Positions 26,401-35,200 of a DNA stretch of 64,000 bases are shown one piece after another. The translations under genes were made by a program, and so were the position numbers. The notes under the pieces were generated by a model that was given only the letters and a program-made list of their open reading frames with translations, was not told the origin of the DNA and did not search any database. How positions within the stretch are numbered: the first letter of the stretch is position 1; every line of letters starts with the position of its first letter. This DNA is from Plectrocnemia conspersa (lineage: Eukaryota > Arthropoda > Insecta > Trichoptera > Polycentropodidae), in NCBI GenBank assembly GCA_009617715.1, contig VTFK01000008.1, positions 1,302,001-1,366,000 on the forward strand, in the 5' to 3' direction.

Positions 26401-29400
26401 TTATTGTCGATTCATAGCATCCTCGAATATGGCTTCATTGTCTGGAATCACAGCGAGAGCAAGTAGGTAGTCCTTATTGTTTGAGAGAATTCAGTATCTG
26501 TATTTCTACCTTAGCGCCTTTTATAATGGAGCATTGTATAATTAGTTATTAAAAGGCAGTGTCAACAATCTGTCAATGTTCATTTCATCAACTTTCATCT
26601 ACAGATTGTAGAGTACTCTAGACTAAAAATCCACGATTGCGTCCCTTATTATCGTTTTTAAAGAATTTGCTAGACACATGGATGTTTTCGGCGATAGCTC
26701 TGCATAGAGCTAGAACAATGCACGTATATAGTGCACAACTCTATTAGGTGTGCGCCACTAAAATTTATTTCACACATTTGTAATAAAAATAGCAAAAAGC
26801 TATAAAACCACTGACAATATTCATGCAATAGATAAACATATTCAGAATATTTAGTTGAAACATACGACACTGAAACTGCATTTTAAAGAAAATCCATATA
26901 CTTTTGATTAATGAGTATTTATTTTTAGTACAAAATATTAAAAAAAAATTCGATATGCGGCGAAAAAGCTGCTATATTACAATTTTTTTATAAAGTCGTT
27001 GCATTATGAATAAAAAATACACTATTCGATTTTTGTAAAATAATTTTAAATTATTTTATTTGTTGCAGTTACACACAATATTAGGATTATGTATGCTTTT
27101 GGGTGCTGCAGTGAGTCAACAACAACCTCAGTACTTGTCTCAATTACAAGCACAACAACTACAAGCAAAGCAATTACAAATCCAACAACTACAAGCAAAG
27201 CAATATCAAGCGCAGCATGCTTTAAGAACATCACCCATGGCGATGATGAGGCTTCGTAGTCACATGATGGCTTCTCGACCACGTTGGGCATATGCTGCTT
27301 CAAATCAAATACCCATGTTTGCCCAACGACCATATAAACCGTACTATCAGATGAAGGGACCACCATTCTTCTACAGGTACATCATAACATCCAATATTAT
27401 AAAACATACGATATTCAATCCTTAAATTTCAGGTCGCAAAAGCCTTACATGAAATCTCCATACCCCTTTTGGAAAGCTCCGTTGAACTACCGGCCAGTGA
27501 GTGGCAGTGAACCATTCCGTAGTCCACCAGTGCCAGGAACGCTCTTATCTTCTCAGACGCACCAAGTTCCGTCGACAGCACAAAAGATCTTCTCAGCTTC
27601 ACCACCAGTTAAGAACCTTCTCGTTGGAAATTCGCAAACGAAAAATATCTTCTCACCTTCAGCGCCGATTCCAAACACTTTGACGACCCCGACTTATAAC
27701 ATTGCTCAAACGCACGGTCCTTCTTATACCAGTCAATCACTGGCGGGACCAGTAACTGCGATACCAGCAAAGGCTTATCCAGTCAGGATAGATAGTGAAA
27801 GAGGTTTATTTTCATATATAAGATAAAGCTTAAATACAAAAAACATATACATAATATAAATTATATTAAATATTTTAGGGGTAATCCATACAATTCCAGC
27901 ACCGAACTTAGGATCTTCATTATCAAACTATAGAACTCCATTACAATCACAATCACAATCACAATTTCAATTACAATCACAATTACAATCTAATCAGGTA
28001 TATTGCATTTATATTGAATATGCTATGAATACGGTTAACAATTCATTTTTAAGTTTTTGCCTTATAAGATTACAAGCAGTCATAGCTATGAAGTAACAGA
28101 AGCTACTACAGACAAGAATATTCATTACCATCCTCAAAACCAACTGTATGCATCGCAACAAGCAGCAAAGAATTCACCATCAGCGCATTATTTCTCAACA
28201 GGATTACAAGGACAATATGTGCCTCAAGTGTCTTCAGTTAAAACACAGGTAATTAATTTTTTTATCATTTATAAAAAATACCTAAAATTTTACAATAGAT
28301 ATGTGAGTATAATTGGGAGAAGATGTGGGTGAAAAATCGTAGCATATATGTGAATTCCTACAGTAAAATAGAAAATTCTTAAAAACAGTTTATAGTCATA
28401 GTTTATATAACAGGTGTAATGAACACACACATTACAACATATGACTTTATTACCGTAAATAATCTACTTATATCTCGCATTTATGAGAGCAAAAACTTAA
28501 AGGTAAACAAATGAGTAAGCATTTGAATAAAATGTTAGGTTAGAAAGTTGATGATGTAAATATTATTTCGATAAATAATTATTCTTAAAGGCACTGTGAT
28601 TGAGGTACGTCATATCAATAAAAAATTCTAAAATTAAGTTGTAAACATGATAAAATAAGACAACAACTGATAAGCCTTATAGTGCTATAAATATAATAAA
28701 TTTACTGTAAAAAATAGGTAGATCGAGGTCCGAGAAAAAAAAAGGTAAATTGTAATAAAATATATTTACATAATAGAACTAATACCTCTTTAGATTGGTA
28801 AATAAAGCAGGGAAAGCGGTGTTTCCATAGCTTGTATATACACATGTCCACCATTTTTTTTAAATGAATGCTACAAAATAGTACTTTAGTCATTAAGTCA
28901 CGAATATTGCTGCAAAAATAAACTTGTTCAAAGATTTTAATAAATGGAAGCTCTTTTGCTAACAGATAATTATCCTATTACAATTTTGAGATTAATGGGA
29001 TCTTTCGATGTAAGTCGAAAGTAATGATGATTTATGGTTATTGTTTAATAAAAAATATATTTAAATTTATTTTTGTGCAATGATCGTGTCTATCTCCCGT
29101 TATTTAGTACAATAAATTAAATCCGTATTTTAAGGTTGTATATTGTTGCCTTTTAAACTGTTATTGAAGGATACTAAAAGTAAATCAGTTTTACTAATAT
29201 GGGAAAAATATTTTTCACCCCAAAGGGATTAACGCCAGCGCTGTCTAATCAACATCAAGTAACAACATTCTTGAATCCAGTATCCCATGTATCTGGAGCC
29301 TATGCTTTACCCTTGATCCAAGAAGCACCATTACAGCATCACTTCACCGTCCAACACTATTACGACAAGAGCAAACCGGCCCAGGTGACTTTAGTTAATA

Positions 29401-30584
29401 TACAACTGCACCCTTAACTAATCTAATTAACATATCGATTACTGTAAATTAGACTTACAATTTGATGCATGCAATAACACCACCAGATATCAGTGTTTTT
29501 ATTTTATTTTCAGTTGTACAGTTCGGATACCAAAGTACAAGCATTTAAACCTGTCCCCAAATCTGTGGAAAAACTTCAGGAACAATTCCTCAAACAAACC
29601 AAACCAACAAGCCCCAATCTCCAATCCCCTAACAAACAAAATTTCGATAGCGAAAAATTCAGGCCGAGCTTACAAGAGGGTTTGGTTACCGATCTAGGCG
29701 ATAAATCGCATAAGACAGTCATCAGGAACACGCAAGAAGGTGTACAAGTGGATCATTTCAACGGAAACAATACAAAGACGAGCATTGACTCTAAAGTGCA
29801 ATCTTCGATCGCGGTTAACAGCAATTTCTTGCCGATGAACGTTCCGAGCGCGAAAATAAACGAATCGTTTATCGCCGCGTACTTTGCAGAAATTGATAGC
29901 ATAGCGACTAACTCGATGAGCGCTAATAGCTTCAGACCGACACCGGCGACCATTACAAAAGTAGACGAACTCTTCTCTAATAACCCTAATCCTTATTTGA
30001 TTCAGAACGCCGCACCACAAATAAGTAAGCCGGTATTCACGCAAGAATATAGCAATTTCATACCGAGTCAGGGGGTATCTTTTGACGTCACGGAAGATAA
30101 TCAACCAGCGAATCATGCACCTATCAGGATATTTGTGCCAGAATACGAAGACGAACATGAACAACAACCTTCGGAAAATATTCAAGTATCAGCATCGATC
30201 AATACAGGAGAGCCGGCAAAGAATGAAATGTCAATCGTTTTTGAGAATGATTCAAATGAATCACACCAAGAAATAGTAAATGTGAGTTTAATTTTATATG
30301 ATTTTATTTTATTATGTATAAAATAAAATCAATGATTTTAGGTATTGAATTCTACAGTTTCCAGAGAAGCTCAAGAAGTAATCACTGAAGTTATAACAAA
30401 GCCTAATAATGATGTTGTCGTATCAGTACCACAAAACACCACTCACCCAACTTTGGACATCTTAACGAAAGATTGGAAAACGAGTATAATCATCAAGCCA
30501 AAACCAAACAACAATAAAAACACAAATTCTGATCTGAACGAAGTCAGCGAGTTTGGCAACAGAATAAAGCCCAAGTCGAATTAA
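14440..30584 (+). CDS. secreted Gln/Pro/Ser/Asn-rich protein, 8-exon model
   Basis: The model joins 14440-14448, 27069-27376, 27433-27803, 27879-27997, 28054-28248, 29226-29384, 29514-30281 and 30342-30584. All junctions are GT/AG and in phase, for 723 aa. The start MIKLHTILGLCMLLGAAVS is a good signal peptide, cut before QQQ. Residues about 20-50 form a QLQAQQ/LQAKQ run. Exon 4 has a SQSQ run. Exon 7 is a long Asn/Ser/Pro-rich segment ending in an acidic patch (PEYEDEHEQQ). I see no cysteine after the signal peptide and no known domain. Exon 1 is inferred: it fits the phase and completes the signal peptide, but implies a 12.6-kb intron; exons 2-8 are much firmer. A structural extracellular role (cuticle, matrix, eggshell or silk-like) is inference. 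The gene converges on MetAP1. Confidence 0.7.
15425..15720 (-). mobile_element. tRNA-derived SINE copy A
   Basis: Shares AGTAGCTCATTATTAGAGA, GTGAGATTAGAAAAATCTAG and the reversed B-box-like GGGATTCATAACAGGG with the copies at 18805, 50311 and 54392. On the minus strand the order is tRNA-like head (A box, then B box), then body. The copy is diverged. Confidence 0.6.
16725..16936 (+). other. possible internal exon, unassigned
   Basis: An open segment encodes a non-repetitive peptide including SLIESFKGIRSCVTRLIKYD and YVLSDGHACKLNACEMN. It has a branch-site-like TTGACTAAAC and TTCTAG acceptor before it and the donor AAT|GTAAGA after it. It lies in the inferred first intron of the secreted-protein gene on the same strand. 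I do not recognise the product and found no partner exon. It could be an exon of a nested gene, an alternative exon or a decayed fragment. Confidence 0.3.
17674..17954. mobile_element. piggyBac-type MITE, degraded right end
   Basis: TTAA at 17670-17673 precedes CCCTTTAAGTGCTG. The right side, reversed, gives AACTCTTAATGTGCT and is followed by TTAT, a possibly mutated TTAA. An internal inverted match (GTGCTGAATTAATTTTC against 17856-17873) supports a palindromic element. There is no coding content. Confidence 0.45.
18375..18455. repeat. dispersed CCGGTGAAA/TTTCACTG repeat, copy 1
   Basis: Contains ATATCTACCGGTGAAATTG, GATTTCACTGAAACACCAG and TGAAAATATAACTTCACTGG. Related copies occur at 36040-36095 and 36200-36275. 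Alternating CACTGGT and ACCAGTG make short hairpins. Confidence 0.6.
18805..18948 (-). mobile_element. tRNA-derived SINE copy B
   Basis: Body and B-box region related to copy C: CTGATCTCTCAGACA, then TTTATATGGGATTTGACTTT, then CAGGTATTAGTC. The B box is mutated and the tRNA head is truncated. Confidence 0.55.
18968..19309 (-). other. long AT-rich open frame, orphan
   Basis: A minus-strand frame is open for 136 codons to 19378, with its first ATG at 19309 (113 codons). This is longer than expected for such AT-rich DNA. The product is hydrophobic and Asn/Ile/Phe-rich, with no recognisable domain. It ends just outside a SINE. A chance frame remains the simplest explanation. Confidence 0.15.
20926..21075 (+). 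other. small open frame, unassigned
   Basis: A 49-codon ATG frame with four cysteines (a CC pair and two singles) overlaps a second open frame (21009-21254) in another phase. Codon use is less AT-driven than the neighbours. Function is unknown, and it may be a decayed exon. Confidence 0.15.
21497..21757. mobile_element. foldback MITE, about 261 bp
   Basis: Almost the whole element is one inverted repeat. The left arm begins AATTGTAAATGTACACTGAG and continues through CACCGGAACGCAC; the right arm mirrors it to about 110 nt with a few mismatches, around a central spacer that itself holds inverted AGTTACTGGATAA and TTATCCAGTAACT. It is non-coding. The superfamily is unclear because no target duplication can be fixed with confidence. 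It lies in the inferred first intron of the secreted-protein gene. Confidence 0.8.
22640..23150 (+). mobile_element. unclassified element copy 1 with a 100-codon open frame
   Basis: The upstream half (CTTTGGTGATCTAAGAACC, GCATGGGAATCGGCAGA, CAAAAAGGTTTTTT, AACAACAGCTGTTATT) is repeated at 46410-46790. An open frame at 22844-23149 without a convincing ATG encodes a Lys/Asn-rich peptide with LYNRRNQTLMSLIKYL and FFNYSSKTEICKIGKDDIRR. The copy near 46690 has a decayed version of the same frame. A transposase fragment (possibly hAT-like) is a guess; I cannot name the family. Confidence 0.5.
24000..24530 (+). other. GC-elevated segment with small ATG frame
   Basis: A stretch of raised GC in the inferred first intron of the secreted-protein gene. 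ATG at 24208 opens 61 codons ending at 24393. The sequence on both sides keeps the higher GC. It could be an alternative 5' exon, a nested gene or an old insertion. No splice link was established. Confidence 0.2.
24698..24778 (+). repeat. dispersed repeat, copy 2
   Basis: Matches 8148-8228 through ATATAACGGAAT, GGACATTCACCTTAAGAT and TCTGAATA, in the same orientation. Confidence 0.6.
25620..26545 (+). pseudogene. decayed non-LTR retrotransposon reverse transcriptase
   Basis: Successive reverse-transcriptase blocks appear in order but in shifting frames: QHGFR (25631), VFYTDLQK followed after a frame change by AFDKV (about 25713-25750), GVPQGCNLG then LLFLLFINDI (25891-25950), the catalytic box as YAGD instead of YADD (25981-25992), and the thumb motif ILEYGFIVWN (about 26417). 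The order and motifs are those of Jockey/I-like elements. Several stops and frameshifts, plus the damaged catalytic box, mean it is dead. It lies in the inferred first intron of the secreted-protein gene. Confidence 0.8.
27069..27376 (+). CDS. exon 2: signal peptide core and Q-rich run
   Basis: Acceptor TTTGTTGCAG precedes LHTILGLCMLLGAAVS, followed by repeated LQAQQ/LQAKQ units and a basic, Met/Arg/Tyr-rich tail. The donor is AG|GTACAT. Confidence 0.85.
27433..27803 (+). CDS. exon 3: Pro/Ser/Thr-rich segment
   Basis: Acceptor AAATTTCAG. The translation is rich in Pro, Ser and Thr, with repeats of the type KIFSASPP and NIFSPSAP. The donor GTTTAT is weak but keeps the phase with exon 4. Confidence 0.8.
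27879..27997 (+). CDS. exon 4: Gln/Ser hexanucleotide repeat
   Basis: Acceptor ATATTTTAG. It encodes a run of Gln-Ser and Gln-Leu dipeptides from imperfect CAATCA repeats at about 27947-27990. The donor is CAG|GTATAT. Confidence 0.8.
28054..28248 (+). CDS. exon 5
   Basis: A phase-0 exon of 65 codons between TTTTTAAG and CAG|GTAATT. It is polar (His, Gln, Ser, Tyr) with no cysteine. Confidence 0.8.
29226..29384 (+). CDS. exon 6
   Basis: The acceptor CCCCAAAG lies 33 nt after a good branch-site match (TTTACTAAT) at about 29190-29198. In-frame stops upstream exclude a longer exon. It has 53 codons and the donor CAG|GTGACT. Confidence 0.8.
29514..30281 (+). CDS. exon 7: long Asn/Ser/Pro-rich segment
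   Basis: The acceptor TTTATTTTCAG has a strong pyrimidine tract. There are 256 codons with balanced use, no cysteine and an acidic patch near the end. The donor is AAT|GTGAGT. Confidence 0.9.
30342..30584 (+). CDS. exon 8: C-terminus and stop
   Basis: Acceptor GATTTTAG. It encodes 80 residues ending in a Lys/Asn/Pro-rich basic tail, with TAA at 30582-30584. Confidence 0.88.
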   Translation, partial: VLNSTVSREAQEVITEVITKPNNDVVVSVPQNTTHPTLDILTKDWKTSIIIKPKPNNNKNTNSDLNEVSEFGNRIKPKSN

Positions 30585-30665
30585 AATGTAAGACTATTTA
30601 AAATTGTATAATATTTGTAATATAATTGTTAATTTATTATTCTTAAATTATGTTATATAAGGAAC

Positions 30666-30671
30666 AATAAA
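30666..30671 (+). terminator. polyadenylation signal AATAAA of the secreted-protein gene
   Basis: AATAAA lies 82 nt after the stop codon and is followed by T-rich sequence. It is the first good signal downstream. Confidence 0.7.
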
Positions 30672-31221
30672 AAGTTACTTATTTGTTAAAAATATATTTT
30701 TTATTGGGCACTTGAAGTGTAATTGTGTTACAATCTACGATCATATATGTGTGTATATATGAAACGTATCAATCAACAGAAACTATTTGGTAAACGTTAA
30801 CAACAAATCAACAGTTAACATAGAGAATTATTGTTTTCATACATTTATATAGTATAACAATGAAGGTAAGCACACTAGGTATTAAAATAATAATAAAAAA
30901 ACAACATAAAAGAAACAATACCAATGGTTATAATTTAATGGCTGCTAACTTTTGTTCATTACTTGTTATTTTAAAGAGTATCATTGTAAAAATATAAAAA
31001 TATTCGAGATAACTTTTTTATTATTATTTTAAATTTTTAAACTAGAGTTGATCAAAATCTTTAAATTAATTCTGGTCCCTATTGTAAAGCAACATTATTA
31101 AACAATATATTCGATAAAAAATAACCTTGAATTTTAAAATACAATGAGCAAATTACTACACAAGTCGATGAAAATTGACTAGCAAAAGATCCACTATAAT
31201 ATGAAGAAAAAATCATAGTAC

Positions 31222-31227
31222 TTTATT
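31222..31227 (-). terminator. polyadenylation signal of MetAP1
   Basis: TTTATT on the plus strand reads AATAAA on the coding strand, 45-50 nt after the stop codon. Confidence 0.6.
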
Positions 31228-31271
31228 ACATAAGTTCTAAAGTATATGTAAAAATAAAAATATCGTCACAT

Positions 31272-31370
31272 TCATTTCATTTTATCCATGAAATGTGGTA
31301 GCCCAGTGCTAGTACGACGCTTGGTAAGAATATCACATCCAGTTTCAGTAACAAGAAGTGTTTGCTCAAA
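31272..31370 (-). CDS. MetAP1: MetAP1 exon 6: last Glu ligand and stop
   Basis: Acceptor CTTTTCAG. It encodes [18 protein letters not shown] and a short tail ending HFMDKMK, with TGA at 31274-31272. Confidence 0.94.
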   Translation of the reverse strand, partial: FEQTLLVTETGCDILTKRRTSTGLPHFMDKMK

Positions 31371-34300
31371 CTGAAAAGAGAATGAGTGTAAAAATTTTAA
31401 GTACACATATTAATATTTTTTAATTAGGTAAATCAAGTAGGGTTGTTAGGTAGGAGATATATTTTTAGGATCGTAGGGTGAAAATTAAATATACTGACAG
31501 ATTTTATATACTATATATGCGAGAAATAACAAGTTTATAGATAGAAAGTACAAAACCAAATGGTGGTACATAAAGTACAAGATGAATATACCTTCAAATA
31601 TCATTAATATTGTAAGGATGTGTCCATAACTTAATTTTAAAAATCTAAAGGTGAATATTCAAGCAATTTTAAAATAGTAAAAGGGCGATAAGGAGTTGAT
31701 TTGAGAAAATTTTTTGGTATTATGAAATAGAAAAAGTAAAATAATAGCCAAAAACAAAACTATTAATATGTGTGGAGACTTGGATAAAATGTAAGAAAAT
31801 CGATTGCTTAAAATACCACTAAAGAGGAAATAGTTCAAGCAAAATGTTCTAAAACCTCTTGCATTAATCTCATTAGACACAAAGTAGATTATTTTTTTAT
31901 TTTATATACATATATATAAATAAAATTCAGGATTAGGAACATTAGGATATTCTGGAATGTAAATTCATTTTTCATTCATACCTGTGCAGACCATGAACCG
32001 TCAGCAGTCACCGCAGTCCAATTATCCGGCCATTGAGTATCACGCCAACTTCCTTCGTTTATCATTGGTTCTATAGTAAAGCAGTGCCCAGGCTTCATCA
32101 CACCCACAGCCTTGTTTTTGGCATAATGCGGAACACTCGGAGTGGTGTGGAACAATCTATGTATTCCATGACCGCAATAAGTCCTAACTACGCTGAGGCC
32201 GTTAGCCTGAGCGTGCTTTTGAATGATGTTTCCAATTTCCCTGACACAATAAATGCATATAAGAACAAAAACATACATAAGAATCATATAAAATCATCTA
32301 TGGAAATCACCTATATTTTTCACCCGGTTTCACAATATCAATAGCCTTCGATAAGCACTCGTAAGTTACTTGAACCAATTTCTTGTGCTTCTCAGATACA
32401 TCGCCGACGAAAAAAGTTTCGTTTAAATCACCATGAAAACCTCGGTGATACACAGTAACGTCCACATTGCAAAGATCACCGTTCTGTTATATATATAAAC
32501 AACGATATTATATTTAAATAATAGGACAAATAATTAAAGTATTTAACATACTTCCAATGGGCGCTGATCCGGTATTCCATGACAAATGACTTCGTTCACA
32601 GACGTACAACAGCTCGCTGGAAACTCATAGTAATTCATCGGACTTGGATAGCAGTCCCGTTCGAGGCACGCTTCGTGCACAATTCGATCAATTTCATCTG
32701 TAGTTACTCCAACATCGCAAACTCTGCAAATTATATATTATAAATAATATGCTTCTAATTATTTGATAGGATTAAATGATAATTTAAGTTACCTGGCAGC
32801 TTCGTCGAGTACTTCCCCGCCCAATTTGCTAGCAACTCGCATCCCTTCAATCTCTTCATCGTTAAGAACGACAATGTGGGTCGTTCCCTTGAGGGCCTTC
32901 TCAGAAATAGGATATCCTAACGGATGATCGGCATAATCTGGCCTGCCAATGCTCTCTGGCACACCTCTCCTGGGCGTTTGTGGAAACGGCTTCAACTTTC
33001 CGGTGTAAGTGAAAGTCGGCCATGGATTATACTCGTCCTTCTTTTCCTCTACATTTTCACCCTCTGAAATATAGTTATATAAATGTTTAAAAATATTTGC
33101 ATAATACTTCATGTGTCTGGTTTGTGCAAGTAATTGTACTGTAGTCCTTATTTTCCTTAAGGCATATTTTATGATGTTGCCATCATGACAATAATCAAAA
33201 CGATGTTTATACAACAGAAGATATTTTAAAGCATTTAAAAAATATCAATTAGCAGTTACAGTTTACATCAACGATTTTATTTGCAAGTAAAGGATCATTT
33301 ATAGAAAATATTTTCAATACAAGTTCAGCAGTCTTAAGATGAAGAATGTAGATATTGAATAGTATTTTGCTCGTTTTACGAAATGATACTTTTTGGTCTT
33401 TCGATCAAAACTTTTAAGTTTTAATATTTATGTTTTAAGTGATAATCTTCAGCATCAAGATGAGAAAATAATGAACCGGGGTGCAAAATTCTTGTTTTTT
33501 TTTTTGTTTTAATTAGAAAATTTAGGAAACACCATGATTAAAAATAATTTACTTATACTTGAATATTTTTGACCAGCAAATATGATATTATAAAAGTTAC
33601 GTATTATACTAGGGTTATAGTGGGAGTCGTGGTACTTTAGGAGGAATCGGAATCGTAAAAAATCGACTCCAAAAAATGACTCCAAATCATTTTTATAATT
33701 TTCTTAAACACGTTGAGTGCGCTAAAGAGTGTTTATTTTCCACACTTTAAATAATTAAATTTGATTTAAGAGCTTCCATAAACGCTGATTTAATAGAATC
33801 AATTATTTTTTTAAGATTTAATTTAGTTTAAATCACAGATGGAAAGATTAAATTTAGATTTAGTATGAATAAAGATTTAAGATCAGATTTAGTCAAGCTG
33901 GCAAAATAAAACCATTGTTTGACAAATCTATTTCCTTTGCAAGTATAATTATTAAATTTATTTTATCTAATATAAATATTTTATTTTACGTATATTGTTT
34001 ATTTTTTGTTTGCTTTTTTAAATATATCATTATAATAAGTCAGTAAGTAAAGGTGAATTAGGACGTAGATATAGACGTAGCCTTTTTTCCTTAACCCTTT
34101 AGACGCGTTAATTAAAAATAAATAATGAATTATTTTTAGAAAAATCCAAATTTTACCTCGTTACTGTGTTTAAAAGTTCTGATTTTTGCATAAAGAGATG
34201 AAAAAGCAATTGGACGACTAGTCAGTTTACGCATTCAGAAGGTTATTAAATTTTAAAATTATTTTATTCTTTTTAGTTTGAAAATTGTTGACATTATTTT

Positions 34301-35104
34301 CATTGCTATCAATTATATGCTAGCAAAAAAGAATAGTATTAAAATTGTTAACCGTTTCAATGCCGCGCGAGCTTTTTGTCACTAAACGTGGGAACAACGC
34401 TAATGCCGCGCGAGACTTTTGGCTCTCTTGCAAGAAACTATTACAACCTGAGTTGTAATGGTTTGAGTCATCTATGAAGAAGCATTAAAAATGATAATAA
34501 TTTGAATAGCGAGATTTAGTACCATGAAAACATTTTTTGTTTTTCGAGCGGCGACAGGGTTGTCACTACGTTCATACAAAATATGTCGTTCGCAAATAAA
34601 ATATAAATTACGTATCATGATTATTATCGAAAAAATTACGACATTGAGACTTTTTAGGGATGTGAAAAGGGTAAACACGTGTTTTCCGAACGTTTATGAC
34701 CTTTCTTTTAAATTTAAAAATTCGCGGCATTGCAGTCGTTAATGTTTTAACCATTGCGGCGCAAAAAGGGTTAAAATCGGAATGAGGCCTTGATCAAGTC
34801 GGAATCGGTAAAATTCTGAATGACTCCATGCCCCTGATTTATGCGATTGAATATGTTCAGAATGGTAGTTTTAAATAATATGATAGGTGTTTTGTTGTAA
34901 AAACGCATTGTGCAAAATGAGTATGCGACATAACCTATACTGACTTGCTAACGAATGTAAGCGCTTGTGTGTTTTCCAAGACGAGCGGAAGCATTCCTGG
35001 GTGCAGAAGTAGGACTTGACGCCTAACTTGACACACGTGGGACATTGTAAACGAGCCGGAGTTAGGCAGTTTGGAGTTTCGCACACATCTCCGAGGCCCT
35101 CCAT
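31272..35104 (-). CDS. MetAP1: methionine aminopeptidase 1, six exons
   Basis: The model joins 35104-34945, 33063-32793, 32723-32552, 32483-32311, 32240-31982 and 31370-31272, all GT/AG and in phase, for 377 aa (about 386 in human). It removes the initiator methionine from nascent chains at the ribosome. Residues 8-50 form the C6H2 zinc finger (C8, C13, C21, C24, C34, C38, H46, H50) typical of eukaryotic type-1 enzymes. The catalytic pita-bread fold keeps all five metal ligands: D209 (NVDVT), D220 (GDLNE), H283 (CGHGI), E316 (FTIEPM) and E347, plus H290. The usual His after the last ligand is Gln (FEQT). The start is the ATG at 35104; an in-frame TTG further up is not used. The introns are 1881, 69, 68, 70 and 611 nt, and the first carries a MITE. 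Confidence 0.96.
31982..32240 (-). CDS. MetAP1: MetAP1 exon 5: His and Glu ligands
   Basis: Acceptor TGTGTCAG. It encodes [11 protein letters not shown] and [12 protein letters not shown]. The donor is CACAG|GTATGA. Confidence 0.96.
32311..32483 (-). CDS. MetAP1: MetAP1 exon 4: first two metal ligands
   Basis: Acceptor ATAACAG. It encodes [20 protein letters not shown], containing two metal-binding aspartates. The donor is TATAG|GTGATT. Confidence 0.95.
32552..32723 (-). CDS. MetAP1: MetAP1 exon 3
   Basis: Acceptor TTTGCAG. It encodes [12 protein letters not shown] and [16 protein letters not shown], the substrate-pocket region. The donor is GAA|GTATGT. Confidence 0.95.
32793..33063 (-). 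CDS. MetAP1: MetAP1 exon 2: linker and start of catalytic domain
   Basis: Acceptor ATTTCAG. It encodes [12 protein letters not shown] and [10 protein letters not shown], matching the conserved linker of the family. The donor is CCAG|GTAACT. Confidence 0.95.
33618..34840. mobile_element. possible older element around the MITE in MetAP1 intron 1
   Basis: GGAGTC/GGAATCGGAATCG-rich sequence at about 33629-33680 has an inverted counterpart (CGGAATCGG and GACTCC) at about 34800-34830. The right end reversed starts CAGGGGCATGGAGTC, which resembles a hAT-type terminus; the left end TAGTGGGAGTCG matches it only partly. No target duplication was found, so the boundaries are tentative. Confidence 0.35.
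34352..34738. mobile_element. piggyBac-type MITE in MetAP1 intron 1
   Basis: TTAA at 34348-34351 and 34739-34742 bounds a 387-bp insert. The left end is CCGTTTCAATGCCGCGC and the right end reversed is CGACTGCAATGCCGCG, sharing CAATGCCGCG at the same offset. The left motif recurs subterminally (AATGCCGCGCGAGAC). It is non-coding. Confidence 0.6.
34945..35104 (-). CDS. MetAP1: MetAP1 exon 1: zinc finger
   Basis: ATG in GAAAAAATGG context. It encodes CETPNC, LQCPTC, YFCTQEC and H-K-R-L-H. The donor is GCAA|GTCAGT. Confidence 0.93.
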
Positions 35105-35200
35105 TTTTTCAGTTTTGGCCAAGAGCGACTGTCAGCTCTACCGAAAATGTCTCTATCTAACGAGCGTTCGTTAGATCGAACTATTAAAAAATGTAATTTG
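35105..35200 (-). promoter_or_regulatory. MetAP1: MetAP1 leader and proximal promoter
   Basis: GC-elevated sequence directly upstream of the MetAP1 start. It contains an inverted repeat, TCTAACGA at 35156-35163 and TCGTTAGA at 35168-35175, around a 4-nt spacer, a possible binding site. There is no clear TATA box, as is common for housekeeping genes. Confidence 0.4.

Noticed and set aside
27046..27366. 106-codon minus-strand frame opposite the Q-rich exon 2
   Set aside because: Antisense of CAA/CAG codons gives Val/Leu runs. The plus-strand signal peptide and splice sites explain the sequence.
29199..29225. ATG with MGKIFFTPK as start of a separate protein
   Set aside because: The stretch is intronic: a branch site (TACTAAT) overlaps the ATG region and the CAAAG acceptor follows, keeping phase with exon 5.
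29694..30185. 163-codon minus-strand frame inside exon 7
   Set aside because: It is the antisense shadow of a well-supported coding exon with intact splice sites.
32033..32344. 103-codon plus-strand frame
   Set aside because: Antisense shadow of MetAP1 exons 4 and 5.
35105..35122. MetAP1 start six codons upstream (MAKTEK...)
   Set aside because: The upstream codon at 35122 is TTG. The first ATG is at 35104, in good context and close to the usual distance from the first zinc-finger cysteine.
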